Shown here: positions 1 through 10,200 of the stretch, one piece after another
Layout: every line of letters begins with the position of its first letter
How positions within the stretch are numbered: position 1 is the first letter of the stretch
Assembly (NCBI RefSeq): GCF_003688405.1
Contig: NZ_REFC01000015.1
Span: 1-64,000, forward strand
Reading direction: 5' to 3'
Length of the DNA: 64,000 nt
Source: Ulvibacter antarcticus
GTDB lineage: Bacteria > Bacteroidota > Bacteroidia > Flavobacteriales > Flavobacteriaceae
The notes under the pieces: model-generated
Databases searched by the model: none
Told to the model about the DNA's origin: nothing
Seen by the model: only the letters and a program-made list of their open reading frames with translations
Made by a program: the position numbers and the translations under genes

Positions 1-2579
1 GGAACAATAGCATAACAGCCCGTTCCACCATTATTAGGATCCGTATAAGCGGCATTACCCACCACCAAAATATACACCACTTGTAAAAAGGGAGTCACAT
101 TCTGATAATTAGTAGGAGTACCAATGGCTTGCGAGAAATCAGGAGCCGTTAAGGCCAGATCTCCAGCAGTAATAGCATCTGCCTCTTGCTCGTAATAATA
201 AATATCATATAAAAGTGGATCCAAACCATCCAAAACCTCCGTGGCAACAGAGCTTAGATCGAAAAATTCTAGACCATCACCAGGATTGTCGTAATCACAC
301 GCACGTAAAGGTGCGGCAGGTGTAATAATCTCAGGAGTGTTCCGAACCTCTAAGCTTAAGATGACCGTGCTGTAACATGAGCTTGTTGTACTTTCAATTC
401 TAGCAAAAACTACATCATTAAAAGGATCGTCATTCGTATAAGGATCCAGTAATTCATTGAGATCATTCTGAGCATCAGATAAAGTAGGGTGATAGGTCAC
501 AATAAGTGTAGGATCAGCACCTGTAATATCATCGTCTGCATCATGAAGGGTAAATGCTGCAAAACCATCATTGTTCCCATCGCAAATAACCAGAGGTTGT
601 GGGGTGTTTACTGTAGGAGGAACATCCATGACAATTCCAAAACTTTGAGAAGAATCGAAACAGCCTGGATTTTGAATGTTTTGAAGTCGGACAAACACAT
701 TCAACGGACTTGTAGTAATAGTATAAGGAGAGATTAATGCATTTGTTCCGGCATCTGCATCGACCTGACTTAAATGATAGGAGACACTAAAATTAAACGG
801 ACTTGCGCCATTTAACACTAAAATATCAAATAGAGCAGATAAATTAACCACTTCATCACCACTAGCATCTAGATCACAAACAGAATAAGGAGATGGTACT
901 GCACCAGCGACTGCACCTAAAAATTCAATTTCAAAGAAAGCTGTATCAAAACAAGTGCCTGAAAGATCTTCAATTCTTATATATATTGTTTCCTGAGTCC
1001 CCGTAATCAAATATACTGTAGGAGTTAAAATAGGATTAGACCCTGCATCGGCATCTACTTGTGAATTATGATATGTAATAGTAAATAGTGTAGGATCCTG
1101 AGCACCTAGGACTATGGGTGTATTTACCGTTAGGTCAAAAACACCCGGTGTTGTACCATCATCACAAATAAACAAGTCATTAGGTTGATTTGCAATTGGA
1201 TTAGGTAAAATATCGATTACAAAACTATCGGTTGCAAAACAAGTTGGAGAATCATTACTTTCAACCCGCACATAAATAGTTTCAGTAGGTGCAGTAACAA
1301 TATATGGATTTGGCAATGGATTCAAATCAAAGTCTGCCTCAGCTTGCGTGCCGTGGTAAGTTACAGAATAATCAGCTGGATTCTGACCATTGAGTGCCTC
1401 AGCATTCTTAAGTGTAATTAAGTCTATTGATTCAGACCCATTAGAACCTACATCACACAATTGATAATTCGTCATTGGTCCAGCGGTAGCTTGAGCATAT
1501 ACAATATCAAAATTAGCAGTGATAAAGCAAGTTCCTGAAGTGTCTTGAATACGAATATAAATTGTTTCGAGCCCACCTGTTATAGTATAGGCTCCAGGTG
1601 TTCCAATAGGTGCCAATCCTGAATCTGCATCGGACTGAGAATTGTGATAAGTCACTTCAAACTCCAATGGATCCTGAGCACCAAGTACTATAGGCGTATT
1701 GGTTGTTAAATCAAAAATACCCGGTGTCGTTCCATTATCGCATATAAACTGATCTAAAGGAGGTGAAGCTATAACAGGATTTGGATATGTGATAATCTGG
1801 AATTCTCTTAATTGATCGGTTCCCACAGCAAAACTAACTGTGGCACGATAATCTCCAGCGTTTGTAACATTAATCGTTGGGAAGTTTCCGTTAAAAATGG
1901 TCACGAACCCTGTGCCATCATCATACTCCCATAAATAATTTACTGCATTTAATATAGTTGCATCCAAGGTAAATACATCACCTTCACAGCCAGTCTGAGT
2001 TGTTAAAATGGAACAATCGGTTGTTCCAGATCCTGTTCCTCCAGCATTCGTTTGTTCTAATTTTATAAATCCAGCACTTTCATTAAAATTCGTTATTACC
2101 AAAACATAAACCTCTCCCGGCATCCCATTGGTAATCGTGAAATTCTCTACCGGCTGTATCGAATAACTACAACCAATTTCGTTAAAAGGTTGCAATTGCG
2201 AATAATCGCAAAGGTCATCTCCCACGTTAAAAGGTCCCCAGGCTATAAAATCTACATCTAATCCAGTTCCTGTCGGATTTCCATTTATATCAAAAGCTGT
2301 GTTCTGAGTGATCTGAAAGTTTAAAGTTCCTGCTTGATCTATCTGTAAATAAAACCACGCAGGATATGGCTGCGAGCTAAGACATCCGTAATTCGGACCA
2401 ACCTCTGCATTTGCTTCACAAGCTGGATCAGCAGCATTACAATTGGCAAAGATTAACGAATCTTCTCCCGCACAAAATGGCTCTATAAAGTCGCAAGTAC
2501 CTCCTTGAGCGAGCAACAATAACGGAAAAAACAATAAAATAAGTAGTAATTTAACTGGGACAGGGGAATTCATTTTCAT
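1..2579 (-). CDS. Partial T9SS-exported modular surface protein (3' end off the window)
   Basis: An open frame runs without a stop from an ATG at 2579 (second ATG at 2573) to the left edge, about 859 codons. It begins with a signal peptide (hydrophobic run ending LLLLAQG). A domain of about 180 residues follows, rich in Cys and aromatic residues. Then come at least six modules of about 96 residues, each with a CDxxxxG..FDL opening, a conserved 'tYHxSQxDAd' centre and an 'ETIYVRIE' plus Cys ending. Such modules are common in large flavobacterial proteins that end in a type B Type IX secretion signal or gliding-motility C-terminal domain. That terminus would lie beyond the window, so the T9SS assignment is inference. 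The likely location is the outer surface, acting as adhesin or matrix. Modules 1 and 3, and 2 and 4, are most alike, so a two-module unit seems to have duplicated. Confidence 0.75.
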   Translation of the reverse strand, partial: MKMNSPVPVKLLLILLFFPLLLLAQGGTCDFIEPFCAGEDSLIFANCNAADPACEANAEVGPNYGCLSSQPYPAWFYLQIDQAGTLNFQITQNTAFDINGNPTGTGLDVDFIAWGPFNVGDDLCDYSQLQPFNEIGCSYSIQPVENFTITNGMPGEVYVLVITNFNESAGFIKLEQTNAGGTGSGTTDCSILTTQTGCEGDVFTLDATILNAVNYLWEYDDGTGFVTIFNGNFPTINVTNAGDYRATVSFAVGTDQLREFQIITYPNPVIASPPLDQFICDNGTTPGIFDLTTNTPIVLGAQDPLEFEVTYHNSQSDADSGLAPIGTPGAYTITGGLETIYIRIQDTSGTCFITANFDIVYAQATAGPMTNYQLCDVGSNGSESIDLITLKNAEALNGQNPADYSVTYHGTQAEADFDLNPLPNPYIVTAPTETIYVRVESNDSPTCFATDSFVIDILPNPIANQPNDLFICDDGTTPGVFDLTVNTPIVLGAQDPTLFTITYHNSQVDADAGSNPILTPTVYLITGTQETIYIRIEDLSGTCFDTAFFEIEFLGAVAGAVPSPYSVCDLDASGDEVVNLSALFDILVLNGASPFNFSVSYHLSQVDADAGTNALISPYTITTSPLNVFVRLQNIQNPGCFDSSQSFGIVMDVPPTVNTPQPLVICDGNNDGFAAFTLHDADDDITGADPTLIVTYHPTLSDAQNDLNELLDPYTNDDPFNDVVFARIESTTSSCYSTVILSLEVRNTPEIITPAAPLRACDYDNPGDGLEFFDLSSVATEVLDGLDPLLYDIYYYEQEADAITAGDLALTAPDFSQAIGTPTNYQNVTPFLQVVYILVVGNAAYTDPNNGGTGCYAIV
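240..1780 (-). repeat. Intragenic modular repeats, 288-bp module and 576-bp double module
   Basis: Within the partial surface-protein gene, the DNA near 1123-1185 and 1699-1761 is close to identical and exactly 576 bp apart, which is twice a 96-codon module. Intermediate modules, near 1450 and 850, resemble each other more than they resemble their neighbours. This suggests duplication of a two-module unit. Such repeats can recombine and change protein length. Confidence 0.6.
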
Positions 2580-2664
2580 TTTCAATTTTCTATAATTCGC
2601 GAAATTTAAGAAAATTTTATGAAAGGAACGGACTTTCAAATTTTAAAAATAGTGAGATTCAATT

Positions 2665-2695
2665 TTTTATACCCAAATACGAATGCATATCTTTG
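2665..2695 (+). promoter_or_regulatory. Putative Bacteroidota promoter for folE operon
   Basis: TATCTTTG at 2688-2695 matches the -7 consensus TAnnTTTG. A TTTT lies 19 bases upstream at 2665-2668, in place of the -33 TTTG. The folE ATG is 34 bases downstream, giving a leader of about 30 bases. Confidence 0.55.
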
Positions 2696-2729
2696 CAAAT
2701 CGAAATTATTTTTATAATTAATTACTTAG

Positions 2730-3407
2730 ATGGATTTAGAAAAACAGCTTAAAGATATAGAGGCTTTGGGAAATGATCATGTTGGAACTGCCACCGAAAC
2801 CCCTCTTCGTCATGACGCTTTTGAACTCAGCGATATTGAAAAAATATCAAGCATAAAAAAGGATGTGCAAAACATAATGCATACGCTCGGATTAGACCTC
2901 ACAGATGATAGCCTTAAAGGAACTCCATCACGGGTCGCTAAAATGTTTGTTCAAGAAATATTTAGCGGGCTACACCCCGATAGAAAACCAAAAGCATCAA
3001 CTTTCGACAATAAATACAAGTATAATGAAATGCTTGTAGAGAAAAATATTACTCTCTACTCAACCTGTGAACATCATTTACTCCCAATCGTTGGAAGAGC
3101 TCATATTGCTTACATTTCAAATGGAACTGTTGTTGGTTTGAGTAAAATGAATCGAATTGTCGATTATTTTGCAAAAAGACCTCAGGTACAGGAACGACTT
3201 ACCATGCAGATCGTAAAAGAGTTGCAACATGTTCTGAACACCGAAGATGTTGCTTGTGTGATCGATGCAAAACACCTTTGCGTAAATTCAAGAGGAATTC
3301 GTGACATAGACAGTAGTACTGTTACTAGCGAATTTGGAGGAAAATTTAAAAATCCGGAAGTCAGAAGAGAGTTTCTGGATTATATTCAGTTAGATACAGA
3401 ATTTTAA
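2730..3407 (+). CDS. folE: GTP cyclohydrolase I
   Basis: Converts GTP to 7,8-dihydroneopterin triphosphate, the first step of folate synthesis and, through QueD, of queuosine. The 225 residues match the usual length. The zinc ligands are visible as C113, H116 (in STCEHH) and C184 (in HLCVNSRG), and the [17 protein letters not shown] and QERLT blocks are typical. It is cytoplasmic and a homodecamer in the family. It is the first gene of an operon, 17 bases ahead of cysS. A queE gene at 18.7 kb and folD at 28.2 kb use connected pathways. Start is the only sensible ATG and follows an A/T-rich leader. Confidence 0.96.
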   Translation: MDLEKQLKDIEALGNDHVGTATETPLRHDAFELSDIEKISSIKKDVQNIMHTLGLDLTDDSLKGTPSRVAKMFVQEIFSGLHPDRKPKASTFDNKYKYNEMLVEKNITLYSTCEHHLLPIVGRAHIAYISNGTVVGLSKMNRIVDYFAKRPQVQERLTMQIVKELQHVLNTEDVACVIDAKHLCVNSRGIRDIDSSTVTSEFGGKFKNPEVRREFLDYIQLDTEF

Positions 3408-3424
3408 AACCCCAGATAGCCCGA

Positions 3425-4909
3425 ATGAAATTATTCGAACAACAGGAACTTCAAGTTTACAATTCATTAAGTAAGTCAAAGGAAAAATTCAAGCCTATTC
3501 ACGAAGGAGCTGTGGGTATGTATGTATGTGGTCCCACGGTCTACAGCAATGTACACATGGGGAATTGCCGCACTTTCCTGTCTTTCGATCTAGTATTTAG
3601 ATATCTAAAACATTTAGATTATAAAGTACGCTATGTACGTAACATCACAGATGCCGGACATCTTGAAAATGACGGCGAAAGCGGAGACGATCCTATCCTG
3701 AAAAAAGCGCGTATAGAAAAATTAGAACCTATGGAAGTGGTTCAAAAATACACAGTCGATTTTCATACGACCATGGCAAAATTCAACGCTTTGCCACCAA
3801 GTATCGAACCTACTGCAACCGGGCATATCATCGAGCAGATACAAATTGTTTCGGATATTATTTCTGAAGGCTACGCTTATGAGAAAAATGGCTCTGTTTA
3901 TTTTGATGTGATTAAATTCAATGAAGATCACACCTATGGTAAATTAAGCGGAAGAAATCTGGAAGACATGATTTCCAACACCCGTGAACTTACCGCTCAA
4001 AGTGAAAAAAGAAACCCGCAGGATTTTGCCCTTTGGAAGAAAGCCGAGCCACAGCATATCATGCACTGGCCATCTCCGTGGAGTAAAGGGTTTCCTGGTT
4101 GGCATCTTGAGTGTACTGCCATGAGCACAAAATATTTAGGAAATAAATTCGACATACACGGTGGCGGAATGGATCTGAAATTTCCACATCATGAATGTGA
4201 AATCGCACAAGCCGAAGCTTGTAATCACGAATCTCCTGTAAATGTTTGGATGCATGCCAATATGCTTACATTGAACGGGAAAAAAATGTCTAAATCCACA
4301 GGAAACAACATCTTGCCAGATGAACTGTTTACGGGCAACAATGATATTTTAAGCAAAGCATTTTCAGCTACGGTAGCCAAATTCTTTATGTTTCAGGCAC
4401 ATTACCGAAGTATTTTAGATTTCTCTAATGATGCTTTGGAAGCTTCAGAAAAAGGCTTCAATAGGTTGATGGATGCCTACCGATCTCTCGATGGCATTTC
4501 CACTTCAGAAAAAAGCAGCATGGATATTTCCGCATGGCGACAATCCTGCTACAATGCGATGAACGACGATTTCAATAGTCCGATTTTAATCGCGCAGTTA
4601 TTCGAAGCATCAAAGTTTATCAATGGTTTAAAGGATGGCAACGAGACTATTTCAGAAAAAGACCTGAGCATTCTTAAAACTACGATGCATGATTTTATTT
4701 TTGAAGTACTTGGTCTAGTGGATGTAGCTTCGGAAAATACCGGAGATGGAAATAAACTGGAAGCTGCAATCACCTTATTAATCTCGCTGCGGGAAAAAGC
4801 ACGTGCCAATAAAGACTTTGCTACAAGTGACCAGATAAGGGACCAGCTATTGGAAGCCGGAATTCAACTGAAGGATGGTAAGGAAGGCACCACCTTTTCG
4901 ATCCAATAG
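3425..4909 (+). CDS. cysS: Cysteinyl-tRNA synthetase
   Basis: Charges tRNA-Cys with cysteine in the cytoplasm. This is a class I synthetase of 494 residues. The HIGH-type motif appears as HMGN (44-47) and KMSKS at 287-291. Zinc ligands that recognise the cysteine thiol can be placed at C35, C230, H255 and E259 by analogy with the E. coli enzyme. The C-terminal part (about 340-490) is the helical anticodon-binding region with a DALR-like domain. It lies 17 bases after folE, and its last codons overlap a possible longer start of yidD. Confidence 0.97.
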   Translation: MKLFEQQELQVYNSLSKSKEKFKPIHEGAVGMYVCGPTVYSNVHMGNCRTFLSFDLVFRYLKHLDYKVRYVRNITDAGHLENDGESGDDPILKKARIEKLEPMEVVQKYTVDFHTTMAKFNALPPSIEPTATGHIIEQIQIVSDIISEGYAYEKNGSVYFDVIKFNEDHTYGKLSGRNLEDMISNTRELTAQSEKRNPQDFALWKKAEPQHIMHWPSPWSKGFPGWHLECTAMSTKYLGNKFDIHGGGMDLKFPHHECEIAQAEACNHESPVNVWMHANMLTLNGKKMSKSTGNNILPDELFTGNNDILSKAFSATVAKFFMFQAHYRSILDFSNDALEASEKGFNRLMDAYRSLDGISTSEKSSMDISAWRQSCYNAMNDDFNSPILIAQLFEASKFINGLKDGNETISEKDLSILKTTMHDFIFEVLGLVDVASENTGDGNKLEAAITLLISLREKARANKDFATSDQIRDQLLEAGIQLKDGKEGTTFSIQ

Positions 4910-4937
4910 ACGATTAAAGCCAGATGAAATTTTTGAA

Positions 4938-5180
4938 GTGAAAAAAGTATTGATATATCCGTTCGTATTACTCATTCGTGGGTATCAACTGCTTATTTCA
5001 CCACTCTTCCCTTCAACCTGTCGGTACGATCCAACCTGCTCCAACTATACCCTAAAAGCATTAGAAGTTCACGGTTTACTGAGAGGCAGTTGGTTAGCCA
5101 TTAAACGTATTGGGAGCTGTCATCCTTGGGGAGGCAAGGGCTACGACCCTGTTCCACCGCCTATCAAAAAGAAAGGTTAA
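4938..5180 (+). CDS. yidD: Membrane protein insertion efficiency factor YidD
   Basis: Small YidD-family protein thought to assist YidC in membrane insertion. The Cys-rich core is clear: [17 protein letters not shown], then a [15 protein letters not shown] block. An amphipathic N-terminal helix precedes it. I chose the GTG at 4938, giving 80 residues beginning VKKVLIYPF, because family members usually begin just before this helix. A longer version from the ATG at 4875 (101 residues) would overlap cysS by 35 bases and cannot be excluded. It sits between cysS and lgt, in an envelope-biogenesis context. Confidence 0.88.
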   Translation: MKKVLIYPFVLLIRGYQLLISPLFPSTCRYDPTCSNYTLKALEVHGLLRGSWLAIKRIGSCHPWGGKGYDPVPPPIKKKG

Positions 5181-5237
5181 TTGTTCTTTTAAAACGGCTA
5201 CCTTTTCTATATTTACTCATTATAATAAAATCGATGT

Positions 5238-6065
5238 ATGCACATTCTTAGTTTTATATGGGACCCTTCCGAAGGAATAGACTTGGGTTTCTTTCTGATA
5301 CGTTATTACAGTCTAATGTTCGTTATTGCGTTCGTCCTTGGTTGGTTTATCACTAAACGAATTTTTAAAAACGAAAACCTTTCCCTCGAAAAACTGGACA
5401 GTCTTTTTATTTATATGGTGATCGCTATCTTGTTAGGGGCGCGTTTGGGGCATGTTATTTTCTATCAGAGTGAATTGATCTTTGAAGATCCTATTTCTAT
5501 ATTACTCCCTATTAGGACAGTTCCCGAATTTGAGTATACTGGATTTCAAGGATTGGCGAGCCATGGAGCCGCAATTGGTGTCATCATCGCTATGTTTATA
5601 TATAGCAAGAAAGTATTGAAGAAAAACGTACTCTGGATTTTAGACAGGGTGGTCATACCAGTTGCTAGTGGTGCTATCTTTGTTCGGATTGGAAATTTTA
5701 TCAATTCTGAAATCATTGGAAAACCAACAAATAGCGATTTTGGAGTGATCTTTAAGCAACTTAATGAAGACTTCGCAAGACATCCTGCCCAATTATACGA
5801 ATCTGCAGGTTACGTGATTGTATTTCTTATACTTTGGTTTATATACTGGAAAACCGAAAAAAGAAAACAACTGGGATATCTTTTCGGATTATTCCTCGTA
5901 CTACTTTGGACGGTTCGTTTCTTTGTAGAATTTGTAAAAGAAAGTCAGGGTGGTTTCGAATCGGCGCTGGGTCAATCATTATCCACAGGTCAATGGCTTA
6001 GTATTCCATTTATCATTGCCGGAATTTTCTTTATGGTACAATCTTCAAAAAAACCTACCGAATAA
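5238..6065 (+). CDS. lgt: Prolipoprotein diacylglyceryl transferase
   Basis: Transfers diacylglycerol from phosphatidylglycerol to the lipobox Cys of prolipoproteins, the first step of lipoprotein maturation in the inner membrane. The protein has 275 residues with about seven hydrophobic segments. Key residues are in GLASHGAAIG (H109, equivalent to E. coli H103) and the signature R150-I-G-N153. Its stop codon abuts the ATG of the following DUF192 gene, suggesting translational coupling. Many predicted lipoproteins in this window are potential substrates. One TTCCGAAG motif lies at 5267-5274. Confidence 0.96.
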   Translation: MHILSFIWDPSEGIDLGFFLIRYYSLMFVIAFVLGWFITKRIFKNENLSLEKLDSLFIYMVIAILLGARLGHVIFYQSELIFEDPISILLPIRTVPEFEYTGFQGLASHGAAIGVIIAMFIYSKKVLKKNVLWILDRVVIPVASGAIFVRIGNFINSEIIGKPTNSDFGVIFKQLNEDFARHPAQLYESAGYVIVFLILWFIYWKTEKRKQLGYLFGLFLVLLWTVRFFVEFVKESQGGFESALGQSLSTGQWLSIPFIIAGIFFMVQSSKKPTE

Positions 6066-6551
6066 ATGAAACGCATCCTAATATCAGGAGTATTACTCGC
6101 TTTTCTTTTCGCTTCTGAAGGATGTAAGGATAAGCAAGAATCGAAGGTATTAACCCGTGAAGTAGTTTTTACTAAGGAAGGTGAAGTTAGCCTGAAGAAA
6201 GCCGCTAATGATTCACTCCTTGCTCAGTTTAATATAGAAATTGCAGACGATGCTTATCAGATAGAAACTGGTTTAATGTATCGTACATCAATGAATGATG
6301 ATCAAGGGATGTTATTTTTTCTGAACGAAGAACGCATTCAGTCCTTCTATATGAAGAATACGGAAATACCCTTGGATATCATTTTCATCAATAGCGATAA
6401 GAAGGTGGTGAACATTCATAAGAATGCTAAACCTTTCGACCAAACATCTTTGTTTTCTGAAGGTCCTGCAATCTATGTCCTGGAAGTTAATGCCGGGTTA
6501 ACTGACCTATGGGAGCTTCAGCCAGGTGATAAAGTAGATTGGAATCACTAG
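6066..6551 (+). CDS. DUF192-domain exported protein, possible lipoprotein
   Basis: 161 residues, starting at the base after the lgt stop. The N-terminus is a signal-like hydrophobic stretch ending FASEGC (C20). The lipobox is non-canonical (S-E-G-C), so lipidation is uncertain despite coupling to lgt. Residues about 55-158 form a DUF192 domain, recognisable by GLMYRTSM, 'QGMLFF' and 'SFYMKNTEIPLDIIFI'. DUF192 proteins are small beta-rich, mostly periplasmic proteins of unknown function. Its last codons (DKVDWNH, stop) are the start of a 209-bp tandem repeat that continues downstream. Confidence 0.82.
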   Translation: MKRILISGVLLAFLFASEGCKDKQESKVLTREVVFTKEGEVSLKKAANDSLLAQFNIEIADDAYQIETGLMYRTSMNDDQGMLFFLNEERIQSFYMKNTEIPLDIIFINSDKKVVNIHKNAKPFDQTSLFSEGPAIYVLEVNAGLTDLWELQPGDKVDWNH

Positions 6552-7136
6552 TACTTCTGAAGTTAAATTCATGAAAAACATCCTTCCCCAGCCCTTCCTT
6601 CAAAGGAAGGGGGCACTTTAAATTCCGACGGAAAATTCATTCTAAAGAAAAAATAATTAAATACATTCACCCAAGACCCCTCCGCCTTTGGCACCTCCCC
6701 TTAAAATAAGGGGAGGGACTAATTTAAGCGCACTGTTATAAAGTAGATTGGACACGCTAATACTTCCGAAGTTAAATGCATTAAAAACACCCTACCTCAG
6801 CCCTTTCTGAAAAGGAAAGGCGCACCATGTATTCTGAAGGAAAATTCATTCTGAAGACAAAACAATTGAAAACAGCCTTCCGCGACCCCTCCGCCTTTGG
6901 CACCTCCCCTTAAAATAAGGGGAGGGACTAATTTAAGCGCACTGTTATAAAGTAGATTGGACACGCTAATACTTCCGAAGTTAAATGCATTAAAAACACC
7001 CTACCTCAGCCCTTTCTGAAAAGGAAAGGCGCACCATGTATTCTGAAGGAAAATTCATTCTGAAGACAAAACAATTGAAAACAGCCTTCCGCGACCCCTC
7101 CGCCTTTGGCACCTCCCCTTAAAATAAGGGGAGGAA
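6533..7136. repeat. 209-bp tandem repeat, three copies, containing the end of the DUF192 gene
   Basis: Copies start at 6533, 6742 and 6951, an exact 209-base period. Copies 2 and 3 are identical to the eye over about 186 bases. Copy 1 is clearly diverged in its first two thirds and matches again at its end. Each copy starts with AGTAGATTGG, which in copy 1 encodes the VDW and following stop of the DUF192 protein. Copies 2 and 3 keep a stop codon at the same place. Each unit carries two imperfect hairpin segments and ends with CCTCCCCTT-loop-AAGGGGAGG. Copy 3 breaks off at about 7136. There is no gene in this 700-base interval. Confidence 0.93.
6694..6716. repeat. 9-bp stem hairpin repeated at the end of each 209-bp unit
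   Basis: CCTCCCCTT (6694-6702), loop AAAAT, AAGGGGAGG (6708-6716). The same hairpin recurs near 6903 and 7112. It lacks a clear following T-run, so it looks more like a dispersed intergenic palindrome than a strong terminator. Confidence 0.7.
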
Positions 7137-7203
7137 ATCTTTTAATAGTATTTTTACTTACTAAGTCTAAAATACTTGTCTACTGACGTCAAAATAATGT
7201 AAC

Positions 7204-7236
7204 AAAAAACCCTTCGCTTAACACGAAGGGTTTTTT
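7204..7236 (-). terminator. Rho-independent terminator of secDF
   Basis: AAAAAACCCTTCG, loop CTTAACA, CGAAGGGTTTTTT: a perfect 13-bp stem flanked by A and T runs, so it can act in both directions. It lies 20 bases past the secDF stop. Confidence 0.85.
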
Positions 7237-7255
7237 ATAATATAAAGAAGGCTAA

Positions 7256-10200
7256 TTATGCTTCTATCGCTGCCTCAACTTCTTCTTTCTTTTTATCTGT
7301 AAGATCAATTCCTTTCTTCTTCACAGTATCGAACATCACCGGTGTTGCAATGAACAACGATGAATAAGTACCTACAAGAATACCTACGATGATTGCAAAC
7401 AGCAACCCTCTAATAGATTCTGCACCTATAAAAAACATACATAACAACACTACAAGAGTCGTTAAAGAGGTGTTTAACGTACGACTTAACGTACTATTTA
7501 ATGCCTGATTAATCACCTTGTCAAATTTCCATGTCGTATGCTCATTGAAGTACTCACGAATCCGGTCAAACACAACCACCGTATCATTCAGCGAGTATCC
7601 AATTACCGTCAGTATCGCCGCGATAAACGCCTGGTCAATTTCCATGCTGAAAGGCATAAAGCTATAGGTAAGTGAGAATACCCCTAACACGATTAATACA
7701 TCGTGAAATACAGCTACTACGGCACCTAAACTAAACTGCCATCTTCTAAATCGCAATAAAATATATAAGAATACTACTATCAAGGAACCTAATACGGCCC
7801 AGATTGAATCCTTCTTAATATCATCTGCAATCGTCGGACTTACTTTATAGTACTCCATACGACCTGCGATTTTAGCTTCATCATCTTCTTTAAACTGCTC
7901 TAGCGTCATTCCATTTGGAAGTTCACCTTGAATCCCTTCGAAAAGCATTTTTTCGATTTCGTCATCCACTTCAGTTCCGGTTTCATCTACCTTATACTTA
8001 GTTGTAATCTTCAACTGATTATCACCACCATAAGTTTTAGCTTCGGCACTTCCAAAAACAGTATTAAGATCTTCTTGTATTTTAGATGAATTCACATCGT
8101 GATCAAAACGTACTGTATATGTTCTACCTCCTACGAAATCAACTCCCTGGTTCAAACCATTTGTGAATAATGATCCTAAACTTATAAGGATTAAGATACC
8201 AGAAATGATATAACTAATTTTGCGTTTTCCAAGGAAATCGATGTTTACATTCTTAAACAAATTCTTGGTCGCAGAAGTAGAGAAGTCAAGTGGCTTTCCG
8301 TTTCTAGTATACTGATCGATAAACAATCTTGTAATAAAGATTGCCGTAAATAAAGAAGTAAGAATACCAATTAATAAGGTAGTCGCGAATCCTTGAATTG
8401 GACCAGTACCAAATACCATTAAAATAAGACCTGTAAGACCTGTTGTGATGTTCGCATCTAAAATAGATGACAATGCGTTATTGAAACCATCTTTAATCGA
8501 ATCTTTCTGAGATTTCCCTTTAGCAAGTTCTTCCCTTATACGCTCGAAGATAAGTACGTTCGCATCTACCGACATACCTATGGTAAGGATAATACCGGCA
8601 ATACCAGGTAAGGTAAGCACAGCTCCAAGTCCGGCAAGAATTCCGAAGATAAACAATATGTTCACTGCCAATGCAACATCGGCAAAAGCTCCTGCTTTAC
8701 CATAGTAACCGATCATCCATAATAGTACAACGAAAAGTGCAATAGCAAAGGATATAATCCCACTATCAATAGCTTCCTGACCCAATGTTGGTCCAACAAC
8801 TTCAGCTTGAATAATATCTGCAGAAGCTGGAAGTTTACCAGCACGTAATACGTTTGCTAAATCCTGACCTTCAGTAATATCGAAGTTACCAGTAATCTCA
8901 CTACGTCCACCGCTAATTCCACCTGCTACAGAAACACCTGGTGCAGAGTATACAGTTTCATCTAGAACGATCGCAATCTGACTTTGATTGATGTTAGCCT
9001 GATTGGTCATTTCTTCCCATATCTTGGCTCCTTTCCCATTCATCTGCATATTCACTGCAACACGACCTACTTGATCGTAAGACTGCTGCGCATCGGTAAC
9101 AACTCCACCTGATAAAGGCGGTACATTTTCGCGATTTCCTCTCAATGCATATAGATCGGTTGTTTCTACAAATTCACCATCTGCAAGTTCAGTTTGTTTA
9201 GGCTTTTCCCAAACGAACTTAACATAACGCTGTTCATTTGTCAATAAAGAACGCACTTGCGGCATACGCAGGTATTCGTTTATTTCGGAAGTATCTTTTA
9301 AAGCGAAGGTTCCAATAACCGGTCCGCCTTGATATCCAGCAGCCAACATCTTAGAAATAATCGGTCTTGCTTTTTCCTGATCTGCAATAGAATCGCTAAC
9401 ATCTTGACCACCCAATAAATCGGTAATTTCAGTATCTGTATCAGTAGTATCTTTTACTTCTTCATTTGTTTCAGGAGCTGAGGCTTTTTTAAGCTCAGCG
9501 ATTTTAGCATCTGCCTGGAATAAAAATCCTTGCATTTGGTCACCACGGTAGACATCCCAAAATTCTAATTGAGCAGTACTCTGTAATAGTTTTTTTACAC
9601 GATCTACATCCTTTGCACCAGGTAATTCAACTAGGATACGAGCCGACTGACCTAAACGTTGAATGTTTGGCTGCGTTACACCAAACTTATCGATACGCTT
9701 TCTAAGTACTTCAAATGCTGAAGTAATTGACTCATCAATTTTTCTGGAGATCACATTCTTAACATCAGCGTTCGACATAGAAGCGTTGATATCATCTTCT
9801 AAACTTTTGTTGAAGAAAATATCTGGAGATGCCAAATTGTTTTCACCTGGAAGTGCTTCAAATGCTTTAAAGAAAGATTCAAGATAAGTATCCTGAGAAC
9901 CCTTTTGCAATTCGTTAGCATCCTTTATTGCTTGATTAAAAGCCGGATCTTTTGTGTTGTTAGACAATCCTCTTAGGATATCCTGAACAGAAACCTGAAG
10001 AATTACGTTAATACCACCTTTAAGGTCAAGCCCTTTATTAAGTTCTTTTTCCTTTGATGTTTTGTAATCGATTCCTAGAAATACCGAGTTATTTGATACA
10101 GAATCCAAGTACCTAACTTCTTCTGCATCACTCTCTTTTGGGTTGTCCGGAAATTTAAGATCAGCAAATGCCTTTGCCTCATCTTCAACATGGTTTGCGA

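Noticed and set aside
489-737. 82-codon plus-strand frame
   Set aside because: Lies opposite the long surface-protein gene, whose modules and signal peptide are clearly coding.
6533-7136. CRISPR-like array
   Set aside because: Three 209-base units with no unique spacers and no cas genes; it is a tandem duplication.
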